Shown: in pieces, positions 13,534 to 21,169 of the stretch
How positions within the stretch are numbered: the stretch's first letter is position 1
Layout of the letters: each line of letters begins with the position of its first letter
Translations under genes and position numbers: made by a program
Assembly (NCBI GenBank): GCA_030637065.1
Contig: DAOVVQ010000016.1
Span: forward strand, 1-24,234
Direction: 5' to 3'
From: Planctomycetota bacterium
GTDB lineage: Bacteria > Planctomycetota > Phycisphaerae > Sedimentisphaerales > Anaerohalosphaeraceae
DNA: 24,234 nt
Notes under the pieces: model-generated
What the model saw: only the letters and a program-made list of their open reading frames with translations
Database searches by the model: none
Told to the model about the DNA's origin: nothing

Positions 13534-16149
13534 GTGCCCACAAGAAAAACCGTATCGTATTGCATCCTCGCCGTTGCAGCGATCGCACACGCAGCCTTCG
13601 CAGCCGACTTTTACGTCGCACCTGACGGCAGCAACGATAACCCCGGAACCAAGGCCAGACCGTTTGCCACCTTTGCAAAGGCAAAGGCCGCAGCCCGACC
13701 CATCGCCGGCAAGGCTCCGGTAAACGTCTATTTCGCACCGGGAACGTATTACATATCCAGGCCCATCGTATTTACCGCCGGTGATTCCGGGACGAAGAAT
13801 ACGCCGGTCAATTATATCGCCCAAGAGCCGCTTCAAAGCACCCTGAGCGGGGCGGTGGCGCTTGACCTGAAGTGGAAAACGAGCGGCGGCATCCACGAGG
13901 CAAAGGTCCCAGCGGGGATCGAGTTCGACCAGCTTTTTATAAACGGCAAAAAAATGGTCCGCGCACGTTTTCCCAATTCCAACCCCAAAAACGGTTTCTG
14001 GGACGATGGCTTCCGCACAGAGAATCCGGGTCTGGTCAGTATTGCGGAGCTTAAAGAGCATCTTGCGCAGATGAAAGATCCGGCTGGGGCGTTTGTCCAC
14101 GGCTATCACGGCATCGGGTGGGGGTCGCTGCATTTTCAGATCGTGAAAAAATCGCCCAGCGGCGAATATACTCTCGAATGCAACGAAGATGAAAACGTGA
14201 TAGGCGGATATCAGAACTCCGGCAGAAAAGAAGACCCGTACGCACCGATCGGCGAAAAGGGATTCGTCGAAAACGCACTCGAAGAACTCGATGCGCCGGG
14301 AGAATGGTTCCTCGACAAAAAAACGGCAACCCTGCACCTTATCGCCCCAGCAGGTCTGGACCCGCGAAAGGCCAGGATCGAGGCTGTGACGCAGGAGAAT
14401 CTGATCACCTTTGACGGCGCCGAGAAGAACGCCGTCAAATTCGTCAACATCAAGGGCTTTCGCATAACACATACCGCTTATACCTACATGAAGACGGACG
14501 CCGTCCCAAGCGGAGGCGACTGGCGAATCTACCGCGGCGGAGCCATCTTCATCTCGGGGGCCGAAGACTGCCAGATCACGGACTGCTTTTTCGACCGGAC
14601 GGGCGGCAACGCGGTCTATATCTACGGCTACAACCGCCGCATAAAGGTCGCCGACTCGAAATTCGTATACACCGGAGCGAGCTGCATCGCGGTAGAGGGC
14701 CTGCCGTCAACGCTGCGGTCGTGGTGGGCCCACTACTGGGGCTGGCCCGATGGGCTTCGCGGCGAACTGCCCGTGGTCAATGGCGAGCCATATACGAGCG
14801 AATCCTTCGGCTTTTTGCCGGACGAGATGCTCGACGGCTCACACCCGCTGGTCGATATCCGGCCTGGGCCCAAGAATAACAACTGCCCGTCGCAGTGTGT
14901 CATCGAAAATAATCTCATGCACGATATCGGGGCGGTTGAAAAACAGGTCGCCGGCGTTTTCATATCGAAGGCTTTTCAGATCTTCCTGAGACACAACACG
15001 ATCTACAACTGCCCCCGCGCGGCGATAAACATCAACGACAACGCATGGGGAGGGCACATCCTCGAATATAACGAGGCCTTCAACACCTCGATGGACTCCC
15101 GCGAGCACGGCTGTTACAATTCATGGGGCCGCGACCGTTACTGGAGGAAGAACGGTGTCGAGGAACCCGAACTGATCAAGAAATACAAGAGCTTCGCCCT
15201 GCTGGACAGCCTAAAGCCTATCATCATCCGCAACAACCGCTTCCAGTGCGCCTACGGCTACGATATCGACCTCGACGACGGCTCGACCAACTACGAGATA
15301 TACAACAATCTCTGCCCCCAGGGCGGCATCAAGATCCGCGAGGGCTTCTACCGCAAGGTCTTCAACAATATCTCGGCGACCCTGAGCCCGCACTCGGGCA
15401 ACCTGGAAAACTCCGACGAATGCTACAGCAACATCCTCATCGGACCAAATCCGTATACACCCAAAGGCCCGAGCATGGTGATCCCGCCGTTCGTGGACAA
15501 GAATCTGATCACGGCACCGGAGCTTGAAAAGTTCAATTGGCCCGGCCACCCGGAAAATGACGCTCACAGCCTCTACGCAGACGCCAAATTCGTCGATCTA
15601 AAGAGCGGCAACTTCAAACTAAAGAGCGATTCGCCCGCCTTCGGGCTCGGCTTTAAGGAATTCGGTCTCGACAGCTTCGGTGTACAGACACCGAAACTAA
15701 AGGCCCAGGCAAAGAGGTGGGAGGGTTTCGATAACTTCGACCCCTTACACCTCGTCAAAGAAACCCACGGCCCAACAGCCGGCAAGACCAAAGACCCGGC
15801 CAAAAAGGATGCGCCGCTGCTGACTTATGTCGGAATGACGCTGCGGACACTGGTCAACTTTGGAAACGAATCGCCCAAGGTAAGGGACATGGAACTGGAT
15901 AATAACGACGGCGTGCTAATAAAAAACGTCGTCAAAGACTCCGCAGCCGGAAGGGCAAACGTACCAGCCGAATGCGTAATACTCGAGGTAAACGGAAAAA
16001 GAGTAAACAACCTCGATGAAATGGTGCGGATCGTAAAAAACGAGGGAAAATACGGGACCATAACCCTCAAAACGCTCCACTTCGACGAAGGAATAAAGGT
16101 AAGAACGCTAAAAGTAAACAAAACCAGATTCAACAGAGTCCAGCAATAA
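13534..16149 (+). CDS. Secreted right-handed beta-helix protein with C-terminal PDZ domain
   Basis: A large exported protein, 871 residues. The GTG at 13534 is chosen because AGGAG (13521-13525) is eight bases upstream; the upstream in-frame GTG (13525) overlaps that site. The signal peptide ends at AFA, then DFYVAPDGSNDNPGTKARPF opens a DUF1565-like beta-helix entry. Residues about 290-690 are rich in short 'I.NN...' and 'NN.F' turns typical of right-handed parallel beta-helices, a fold used by polysaccharide lyases and some glycosidases. No catalytic set could be assigned. Residues about 775-865 look like a PDZ domain (GVLIKNVVKDSAAGRANV, ILEVNGKRVNNLDEMVRIV), with a Lys-rich linker before it. 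The helix-PDZ combination is unusual and may tether or localise the enzyme. It is in an operon with the esterase and sulfatase. Confidence 0.9.
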   Translation: MPTRKTVSYCILAVAAIAHAAFAADFYVAPDGSNDNPGTKARPFATFAKAKAAARPIAGKAPVNVYFAPGTYYISRPIVFTAGDSGTKNTPVNYIAQEPLQSTLSGAVALDLKWKTSGGIHEAKVPAGIEFDQLFINGKKMVRARFPNSNPKNGFWDDGFRTENPGLVSIAELKEHLAQMKDPAGAFVHGYHGIGWGSLHFQIVKKSPSGEYTLECNEDENVIGGYQNSGRKEDPYAPIGEKGFVENALEELDAPGEWFLDKKTATLHLIAPAGLDPRKARIEAVTQENLITFDGAEKNAVKFVNIKGFRITHTAYTYMKTDAVPSGGDWRIYRGGAIFISGAEDCQITDCFFDRTGGNAVYIYGYNRRIKVADSKFVYTGASCIAVEGLPSTLRSWWAHYWGWPDGLRGELPVVNGEPYTSESFGFLPDEMLDGSHPLVDIRPGPKNNNCPSQCVIENNLMHDIGAVEKQVAGVFISKAFQIFLRHNTIYNCPRAAININDNAWGGHILEYNEAFNTSMDSREHGCYNSWGRDRYWRKNGVEEPELIKKYKSFALLDSLKPIIIRNNRFQCAYGYDIDLDDGSTNYEIYNNLCPQGGIKIREGFYRKVFNNISATLSPHSGNLENSDECYSNILIGPNPYTPKGPSMVIPPFVDKNLITAPELEKFNWPGHPENDAHSLYADAKFVDLKSGNFKLKSDSPAFGLGFKEFGLDSFGVQTPKLKAQAKRWEGFDNFDPLHLVKETHGPTAGKTKDPAKKDAPLLTYVGMTLRTLVNFGNESPKVRDMELDNNDGVLIKNVVKDSAAGRANVPAECVILEVNGKRVNNLDEMVRIVKNEGKYGTITLKTLHFDEGIKVRTLKVNKTRFNRVQQ

Positions 16150-16151
16150 TC

Positions 16152-16177
16152 CGTAGGATGGGTAACTTGTTACCCAT
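16152..16177. repeat. REP-like palindrome, copy 2 (intergenic)
   Basis: Contains the perfect palindrome ATGGGTAACTTGTTACCCAT (16158-16177), nine paired bases around TT, preceded by CGTAGG. It lies in the 61-base gap between the beta-helix and sulfatase genes, so it would form a hairpin in the operon mRNA and might tune expression of the sulfatase. Confidence 0.85.
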
Positions 16178-16210
16178 GCTGTCATAATTGCAAAGGAAAG
16201 GCAAGGAAAC

Positions 16211-17578
16211 ATGAAGAAACTTATCTGCCTGGCGATTATCGTTTCATCTGTTTTTTCGACGGCACACGTTCTGGCTGCCCGGAAAAAGAAGTCCGCGCCT
16301 CAGTCGCCTAATTTTGTTGTCATCTTAACCGACGACCAGAGTTGGGTTGGTACGTCTACGCTGATGAAGCCGGACGATTTGCGCTCAAAGAGCGACTATT
16401 ATCAAACGCCGGGTATCGACCGGCTTGCGCAGATGGGTATGCGCTTCAGCCGCGGCTATTCGCCGGCGCCCTTTTGCTGCCCTACGCGTCGGAGTCTGCT
16501 CATCGGCCAGACACCGGCCCGCCACATCTATCAGAGGGACCGCGAGAACTGGCCCAAAGATTACCGCAAACAACTGACCATCCCGCGAATGCTGAAACAG
16601 GCCGATCCCGAATACGTAACCGCTCATTTCGGGAAGTGGGACTTCAGGACCGATGAGCCTGCACCGGAAGATATGGGCTACGACGTCAGCGATGGATATA
16701 CCAGCAACCAGACCGGCGGCGGAAAAAGCTCCGGAGGAATGGAGCCCGTAGACGACCCCAAGCTCGTTTACAGCGTTACGAAACGGGCGTGCGATTTCAT
16801 CGAGACCCAGGCCCGAAGAAACAAGCCCTTCTACCTGCAGGTCTCGCATTACGCCGTCCACCTTGCCATATTCTACAGCCAGGCCTCGCTCGACGAGTGC
16901 TCCAACTTCCAGCCGGGCAAAAAGCACACCCTGCCCGAATTCGCCGCGATGACAAGCGACCTGGACAACGGCATTGGAACACTGATCGACAAGATCGAGA
17001 GCCTTGGCCTGACGAATAATACCTATATTTTCTTCATGTCCGACAATGGCGGCAGATACGACATACCGGGACAGAGGAACAAACAATTGCCCCGCAACGA
17101 CCCGCTCCGCCAGGGCAAAGGGACGATGTACGAAGGCGGCATCCGCGTTCCCTTCGTCATAGCCGGACCCGGCGTAAAGCCCGCGGCTGTGAGCGACGTG
17201 CCCGTCAGCGGTCTGGACATCCTGCCGACGCTGGCAGACCTGGCTGGGTACGATCAGCCGCTGCCTATGGCTCTCGATGGCGGCAGTCTGAGAAACGTCA
17301 TCTCAAATGCAGGCAAAGGCACCGTCAAGCGAAACAAGCCCTTCATGATCTTCCACCACGCCGTCGACCGAAGCCCCCAAACCGCAATGATCTTGGACCC
17401 TTTTAAGCTGGTAAAGACATGGGATGATGACCGGCTTGAACTCTTTGACCTGTCAAAGGATATCGGCGAAGAAAACGACTTGTCCGAAAAAATGCCCGCA
17501 AAAACCCGCGACCTGCACGACCAGATGACATCCTTCCTGAGCAAAGTAGACGCAGAAACCGCCCGGACCAGAAAATAG
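16211..17578 (+). CDS. Secreted sulfatase (formylglycine type, S1 family)
   Basis: A predicted exported arylsulfatase-type enzyme that hydrolyses sulfate esters, most likely on polysaccharides given its neighbours. The signal peptide ends near residue 22 (VLA/ARKKK). Metal-binding aspartates lie in VVILTDDQSW (Asp41-Asp42). The CxPxR activation motif is CCPTR at residues 89-93 (FCCPTRRSLLIGQTP), so Cys89 should become formylglycine; this needs a formylglycine-generating or anaerobic maturase that is not in the window. HFGKWD and YIFFMSDNGG are the later metal and sulfate-binding blocks, and GKGTMYEGGIRVPFVI is the family C-terminal signature. Its 455 residues are normal. AAGGAAAC precedes the start. 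Last gene of the esterase-led operon, separated by a palindrome-bearing gap. The exact substrate cannot be read. Confidence 0.95.
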   Translation: MKKLICLAIIVSSVFSTAHVLAARKKKSAPQSPNFVVILTDDQSWVGTSTLMKPDDLRSKSDYYQTPGIDRLAQMGMRFSRGYSPAPFCCPTRRSLLIGQTPARHIYQRDRENWPKDYRKQLTIPRMLKQADPEYVTAHFGKWDFRTDEPAPEDMGYDVSDGYTSNQTGGGKSSGGMEPVDDPKLVYSVTKRACDFIETQARRNKPFYLQVSHYAVHLAIFYSQASLDECSNFQPGKKHTLPEFAAMTSDLDNGIGTLIDKIESLGLTNNTYIFFMSDNGGRYDIPGQRNKQLPRNDPLRQGKGTMYEGGIRVPFVIAGPGVKPAAVSDVPVSGLDILPTLADLAGYDQPLPMALDGGSLRNVISNAGKGTVKRNKPFMIFHHAVDRSPQTAMILDPFKLVKTWDDDRLELFDLSKDIGEENDLSEKMPAKTRDLHDQMTSFLSKVDAETARTRK

Positions 17579-17854
17579 AGCCCCGAAGTAAGAACAGGCC
17601 GGGCAAACCAGAAAGCAGGCAGATTGGCTTTCTACGCAGTTCTTAACCGTGCTTATCCTGATTGATTGTGTTCGTTTCGCCGACAAAACGGGCGAAACAA
17701 CCATGAATCTTCATTTCCTGCGCTTGAAGGCCGCTGCAAAGCCCGGTAAACTTCCTCTGGCTGGGCTCTTAACAATCTCCGATCAACGTTAAGGTGCCCC
17801 TGTCATCTGTTTTCACCTGTAAAAAGACCGATTATTTTTTAAGGAGTAGTTGCT
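17579..17854. other. Intergenic region, several weak stems
   Basis: A 276-base gap between the sulfatase and the barrel gene. Stems seen are AGAAAGC/GCTTTCT (17610-17633) and GTTTCGCC/GGCGAAAC (17674-17698), neither followed by a T-run. The promoter of the barrel gene must lie here but was not identified. AAGGAG sits eight bases before that gene's GTG start. Confidence 0.4.
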
Positions 17855-18622
17855 GTGAAGAAGATGTTATTACCGATCGTGCTAATAGTGCTTGGCGGCT
17901 TCGCTAACGTCCAGGGCGCCGAAGAAAAGGATCTGGGTGTCACGCTGGATATGACTTACGCCAGCAAGTGGCTCAGCAAGGGTGTCGAGGCCTACGGCTC
18001 AAAGGGCGGTACCTTCGAGACCGTCGACATTGACTTTTACGGCACGGGGTTCGGCCTGAAAACGACCTGGCGAAACTCCACGTCCAGCGGCTTCGTCGAC
18101 AAGCAGAGATTCGACTTCAGGCCGTACTACAAGGGCAGCTTTTTCGATGGCGAGTCATACGCCACGAATTACAATGTGAGCGTCGGGTACGAGTACTATC
18201 CCGGGCTGGACCGAACCAAGGCTGGCACGGCCTTCGAGTGGATATTCGCCTTTTCATGGCCCGATATCCTGCCGTGGAATGTTACGCCGAGCTACATAGC
18301 CCACTACGAGTACCCGGGCGGAAGCGATTATGCCAACAGCAATGTTACCGGATGGGTCCATCGATTCCTGCTCAGCTATGACATGATCGTTCCCGAACTC
18401 GAAAAGCCGCTGCACTTCACCACGGACCTTGGCTATTGCGACGGTCTGGGCAATAAAGTACACGATTGGGGATACTTCACCACCGGCGTGTCGACCAAAT
18501 TCCCGATAAAAGAAAACCTGTCATTTGTGCCCGGACTCTACTATCAGATAACGCTCGACGATAATATTTCCAAACACAAAGACATACTATACACCATGCT
18601 CAGCCTGAAGTACGCCTTCTAA
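17855..18622 (+). CDS. Small outer-membrane beta-barrel protein
   Basis: A 255-residue protein with a signal peptide (MKKMLLPIVLIVLGGFANVQ, cleaved after QGA), then mostly alternating aromatic and polar strands such as VTLDMTYASKWLSKGVEAYG and YNVSVGYEYYPGLD. It ends in MLSLKYAF, a C-terminal Phe preceded by alternating hydrophobics, the usual outer-membrane insertion signal. It resembles the TorF-like or MipA-like small barrels annotated as putative porins. The predicted role is an outer-membrane pore or lipid-associated barrel; the cargo is unknown. It starts with GTG. The gene is isolated, with a palindromic repeat 6 bases after its stop. Confidence 0.8.
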   Translation: MKKMLLPIVLIVLGGFANVQGAEEKDLGVTLDMTYASKWLSKGVEAYGSKGGTFETVDIDFYGTGFGLKTTWRNSTSSGFVDKQRFDFRPYYKGSFFDGESYATNYNVSVGYEYYPGLDRTKAGTAFEWIFAFSWPDILPWNVTPSYIAHYEYPGGSDYANSNVTGWVHRFLLSYDMIVPELEKPLHFTTDLGYCDGLGNKVHDWGYFTTGVSTKFPIKENLSFVPGLYYQITLDDNISKHKDILYTMLSLKYAF

Positions 18623-18627
18623 AACAA

Positions 18628-18710
18628 GGGCAGCGGCGTGTTTGACGCGGCAAACCGATGGCCGGCGCCAGTGTGCGTTCGCCCATCGGTTTGCTTCGCA
18701 AATCCCGGCA
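18628..18710. repeat. Nested palindromic element, copy A
   Basis: GCAAACCGATGG (18650-18661) pairs perfectly with CCATCGGTTTGC (18683-18694). Each arm also folds on itself: GTTTG-acgcgg-CAAAC on the left, TTTGC-ttc-GCAAA on the right. The outer arms, complementary in copy B (22708-22796), are decayed here. It starts six bases downstream of the barrel gene stop. Confidence 0.8.
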
Positions 18711-18794
18711 CACCGGAACCATCCATCAACAACTAACCGTACCTGAAAACTGTAATGCACCCGCTATGACAATACGGCAGGATATCCTCTGGAA

Positions 18795-18840
18795 AATTGT
18801 CAATATTTTTTCAATAAAGCAAAAAAAAATATTGACAATT
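18795..18840. repeat. Perfect 17-bp AT-rich inverted repeat over a promoter
   Basis: AATTGTCAATATTTTTT (18795-18811) and its exact reverse complement (18824-18840), separated by 12 bases. The right arm contains the TTGACA -35 box of the promoter below, so a protein bound to the dyad would cover the promoter. Confidence 0.9.
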
Positions 18841-18859
18841 CTTTTTTTCTACGGATAAT
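18832..18859 (+). promoter_or_regulatory. Near-consensus promoter of a candidate small RNA
   Basis: TTGACA (18832-18837), a 16-base spacer containing seven T, then GATAAT (18854-18859). Predicted transcription start near 18866. No protein-coding gene follows on this strand. Confidence 0.7.
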
Positions 18860-18865
18860 CGGTGC

Positions 18866-18949
18866 AAGTAAGTAAAGTAAAGCTTGCTTAAGGAAATGAC
18901 AATTTCCAAAAAGGGCTGCCTTAAGTTCATCCATGGGCAGTCTTTTTTT
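18866..18949 (+). ncRNA. Candidate small RNA, about 85 nt, unassigned family
   Basis: Bounded by the promoter at 18832-18859 and an intrinsic terminator at 18914-18949. The sequence holds GGAAA/TTTCC (18892-18907) inside CTTAAGG/CCTTAAG (18887-18893, 18919-18925). The last stem shares CC (18919-18920) with the terminator stem, so two folds compete. GCAAG/CTTGC (18864-18868, 18883-18887) is a possible 5' stem. Short reading frames here have poorly spaced ribosome sites. Function is unknown; antisense to no neighbour was seen. Confidence 0.55.
18914..18949. terminator. Bidirectional terminator
   Basis: GGCTGCC (18914-18920) pairs with GGCAGTC (18936-18942, one G-T pair), followed by seven T on the plus strand. 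On the minus strand the same stem is followed by five T (CTTTTTGG), so it can end both the candidate small RNA and the convergent parA-like gene, whose stop is 30 bases away. Confidence 0.75.
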
Positions 18950-18978
18950 ATGCGGTCAGGGGGCGGTCTTTTCTTTTT

Positions 18979-19827
18979 TTATGCGCTGCTTTCACCGCTT
19001 GCTTCGGCGACCTGCTCTTGTTTATCCGGCTGCGGGTCGCTCTTTTGGCCGAATAGAAAACTCGCCACGCCTTCATAATCGCTCGCTCCGTGACAATTCG
19101 GCTCGTACTCGAAGATCGTCTTGCCGTAGCTGGGGGCCTCGGCGAGCTTGATATTGCGGCGGATATGGACCGGAACGATACAGGCATCCGACCACGGACA
19201 ATCCGTACCCTTTGCCTTCGCCAGGAAATTGTCGATATCCGCCCGGACCTCCGACGACAGCGTCACACGCGTATCATACATGCACAGCACGATGCCGGCG
19301 ACCTTAAGTCGCGGATTGATCCTGCGGCTAACCAGCATAACGGTCTCGAGCAGTTTGCCAAAACCCTGCAACGCCAGAAAATGCGGCTGAATCGGTATAA
19401 AGACCTCCTCTACCGCCGCTAAGGCGTTCAACGTCAAGAGTCCCAAAGAAGGCGGGCAGTCGATTATCAGATAATCGTAATCGTCCTTCACCGGCTCGAT
19501 CGCCTCGCGAAGGATCGTTTCACGCCCGACGACGCTGACCAGCTCGCTCTCTGCGCCGACAAGATCGGTATTGGCGCCCAGAAGCCACAGATTGTCGCGA
19601 ACGCTCACCAAAGATTCGCCAAGCTCCGCCGACCTGGTCAAAACCCCATACGAACCCCAGCCGCCCGCCTGACTCTCGACACCCAGGTGGATCGTAAGAT
19701 GGGCCTGTGGATCGAGGTCGACAACGAGGACCTTCATGCCCTTTCGCGCAAGAGCCGCCGCGGTATTGACGACCGTAGTCGTCTTGCCGACCCCACCTTT
19801 TTGATTGAGCACCGCTATCGTTCGCAC
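18979..19827 (-). CDS. ParA/Soj-family ATPase
   Basis: Cytoplasmic deviant-Walker ATPase of the ParA/Soj family, which positions chromosomes, plasmids or large complexes by ATP-driven DNA binding. Walker A reads KGGVGKTT (residues 10-17), with signature Lys10 and Lys15; VVDLDPQAH (35-43) and LIIDCPPSLGLLTLNAL (120-136) are the other nucleotide-site blocks. At 282 residues it is of family size, with a Gln/Glu-rich tail of about 30 residues. It starts with GTG three bases after the nusB stop, its GGAG lying inside the end of nusB, so translation is coupled. No parB or parS-like gene is seen in the window; the partner, if any, lies elsewhere. A role with another cargo, as in ParA relatives, is possible. 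Confidence 0.93.
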   Translation of the reverse strand: MRTIAVLNQKGGVGKTTTVVNTAAALARKGMKVLVVDLDPQAHLTIHLGVESQAGGWGSYGVLTRSAELGESLVSVRDNLWLLGANTDLVGAESELVSVVGRETILREAIEPVKDDYDYLIIDCPPSLGLLTLNALAAVEEVFIPIQPHFLALQGFGKLLETVMLVSRRINPRLKVAGIVLCMYDTRVTLSSEVRADIDNFLAKAKGTDCPWSDACIVPVHIRRNIKLAEAPSYGKTIFEYEPNCHGASDYEGVASFLFGQKSDPQPDKQEQVAEASGESSA

Positions 19828-19830
19828 CGC

Positions 19831-20253
19831 TTACTCCGACTGCCTATTGGATTTCAGCTTTCTGAGGATCGCATCGAGAACACCGTTGACGAAACGCGGC
19901 GACTGCTCACCGCTGTAACGCTTGGCAATCTCGATCGCCTCGTTGATCACAACCTTCTCCGGGATATCCCTGCAATATCGCAACTGGTAAGCACACAACC
20001 GCAAAATGCTGCGGTCAACACTGCTAAGCCGCGACAGCTCCCACTTGACCGCCGCTTCCTTTATCAACTCGTCGCACGACTCGATTTTTTCCCACGCACC
20101 CCTGGTCCATTGCCGGGCGAGAGCAAAAACCTCATCGTCGGCGCTGTTTTCCTTCAAGAACGCCTCAGCCCCAGCCAGGTAGTCATCACGCTGCACATCA
20201 AGCTGATAGAGTGCCTGCATCGCAAGTTCCCTTGCCCTGGTCCTTTTGTCCAC
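19831..20253 (-). CDS. nusB: Transcription antitermination factor NusB
   Basis: RNA-binding all-alpha protein that, with NusE (S10), binds boxA of rRNA leaders to prevent early termination. It has the family opening RTRARELAMQALYQLDV, the middle SSVDRSILRLCAYQLRY and the closing VINEAIEIAKRYSGEQSPRF followed by VNGVLDAILRKL. At 140 residues it has the normal length. ATG start; it sits downstream of ribH, as in many bacteria, and three bases before the parA-like gene, so the three genes form an operon on the minus strand. Confidence 0.97.
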   Translation of the reverse strand: MDKRTRARELAMQALYQLDVQRDDYLAGAEAFLKENSADDEVFALARQWTRGAWEKIESCDELIKEAAVKWELSRLSSVDRSILRLCAYQLRYCRDIPEKVVINEAIEIAKRYSGEQSPRFVNGVLDAILRKLKSNRQSE

Positions 20254-20380
20254 GATACCAGTCCTGAATTTTTAAAAGAGTCATCGCCTTTATCGCCGCC
20301 GTTATACCCGGCTGGCAGGCTAACTGTCATCGGCCCGGCTGCCGCACATCGGCATCAAGGCCTTTTCCGCTTCCGCGCGA

Positions 20381-20845
20381 CTAAATCTGGCCCAACAGAT
20401 CCGCCATTTCCATAGCCGAGAGTGCTGCACTGGCGCCGGCGTTACCCAGCTTCGTCCCAGCCCGCTCTATCGCCTGCTCGATCGTATCGCACGTCAGCAC
20501 GCCAAAGATCGCAGGAACGCCGGTGTCATAGTTGATCTGGCCCAAACCGCGCGTTATCTGCTGGCAAACATGCTCGTAATGGCTCGTCTGGCCGCGGATC
20601 ACCGCACCAAGACAGATAACCGCATTGAACTTGCCGCTGCCGGCGAGCCTCTTGGCTGCCACGGTGATCTCGATGGTCCCCGGCACCCAGACGATCGTCA
20701 ACTGTTCGTCCGTTGCGCCGTGGCGCTGAAGAGAATCCACCGCACCGCTCAAAAGCTTGCCCGTCACGAATTCATTGAAACGGCTGACCACGATCGCGTA
20801 ATTCGCCTTACCCGCTGAAAGTTGTCCTTTTATTTCCTTAATCAT
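20381..20845 (-). CDS. ribH: 6,7-dimethyl-8-ribityllumazine synthase
   Basis: Penultimate enzyme of riboflavin synthesis. It joins 5-amino-6-ribitylamino-uracil with 3,4-dihydroxy-2-butanone 4-phosphate and assembles as pentamers or icosahedra. Seen: SRFNEFVT (21-28, substrate aromatic), VPGTIEI (54-60), GAVIRGQTSHYEHV (80-93) with catalytic His89, and RAGTKLGNAG (128-137). At 154 residues it is of normal size. The ATG at 20845 is preferred, with GGAG and AGGA in front; a GTG five codons upstream is possible. It heads the ribH-nusB-parA-like operon. Neither ribBA nor ribE is in the window. Confidence 0.96.
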   Translation of the reverse strand: MIKEIKGQLSAGKANYAIVVSRFNEFVTGKLLSGAVDSLQRHGATDEQLTIVWVPGTIEITVAAKRLAGSGKFNAVICLGAVIRGQTSHYEHVCQQITRGLGQINYDTGVPAIFGVLTCDTIEQAIERAGTKLGNAGASAALSAMEMADLLGQI

Positions 20846-21169
20846 AACTTCCTGCTCCACAAACCTGAGATTCAGTTTAGCTTACACCGACCGTATCTGT
20901 CGGCAATATCCGCCGGACATTATAAGACCTCACGGCAAAAAATACCGCAAAAAAAACGCGGCCCAGCCAGGATCTGACGGCCCGGCGATCTTTTAACCCC
21001 TGTGATTCTAAGGCCTTACGCCGCAAATTGCCAACAAAATCCCTTCGTCCGCCCCTAAAAACACCGCCAGAACGCAAAATCAGGCTAAGACCGCCGTTTC
21101 TAATGCCGATAGTAACACCGGCTGAGGTCCGCGGTCTGTATTATGAGAACCGGCTGAGGCGAGGCAAAA
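20846..21169. other. Divergent intergenic region between ribH and the TPR gene
   Basis: No gene. On the minus strand TATAAT (20919-20924) lies about 75 bases before the ribH start but has only a weak -35, and CCGAC/GTCGG (20887-20903) forms a small leader stem. Near the TPR gene ACCGGCTGAGG occurs twice (21117-21127, 21149-21159), 32 bases apart, which could be a direct-repeat operator. Confidence 0.45.

Noticed and set aside
13270..14472. Long open frame on the minus strand (400 codons) across the esterase/beta-helix junction
   Set aside because: It is antisense to two well-supported genes, has Cys/Arg/Val-rich composition without any family motif, and no ribosome site. It is a by-product of codon bias on the other strand.
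16385..17086. 233-codon minus-strand frame inside the sulfatase gene
   Set aside because: Fully antisense to a sulfatase with all family motifs; no start signals or recognisable domain.
17600..17770. Possible cyclic di-GMP-I riboswitch before the barrel gene (GGGCAAACC and GCAAAGCC words present)
   Set aside because: The two words are about 130 bases apart, far beyond the compact spacing of the known motif, and the intervening tetraloop and receptor arrangement is absent.
18884..19078. 64-codon plus-strand frame through the candidate small RNA
   Set aside because: Starts with TTG without a ribosome site (or at an ATG with AGGAA directly abutting), runs across a strong terminator and into the antisense of the parA-like gene.
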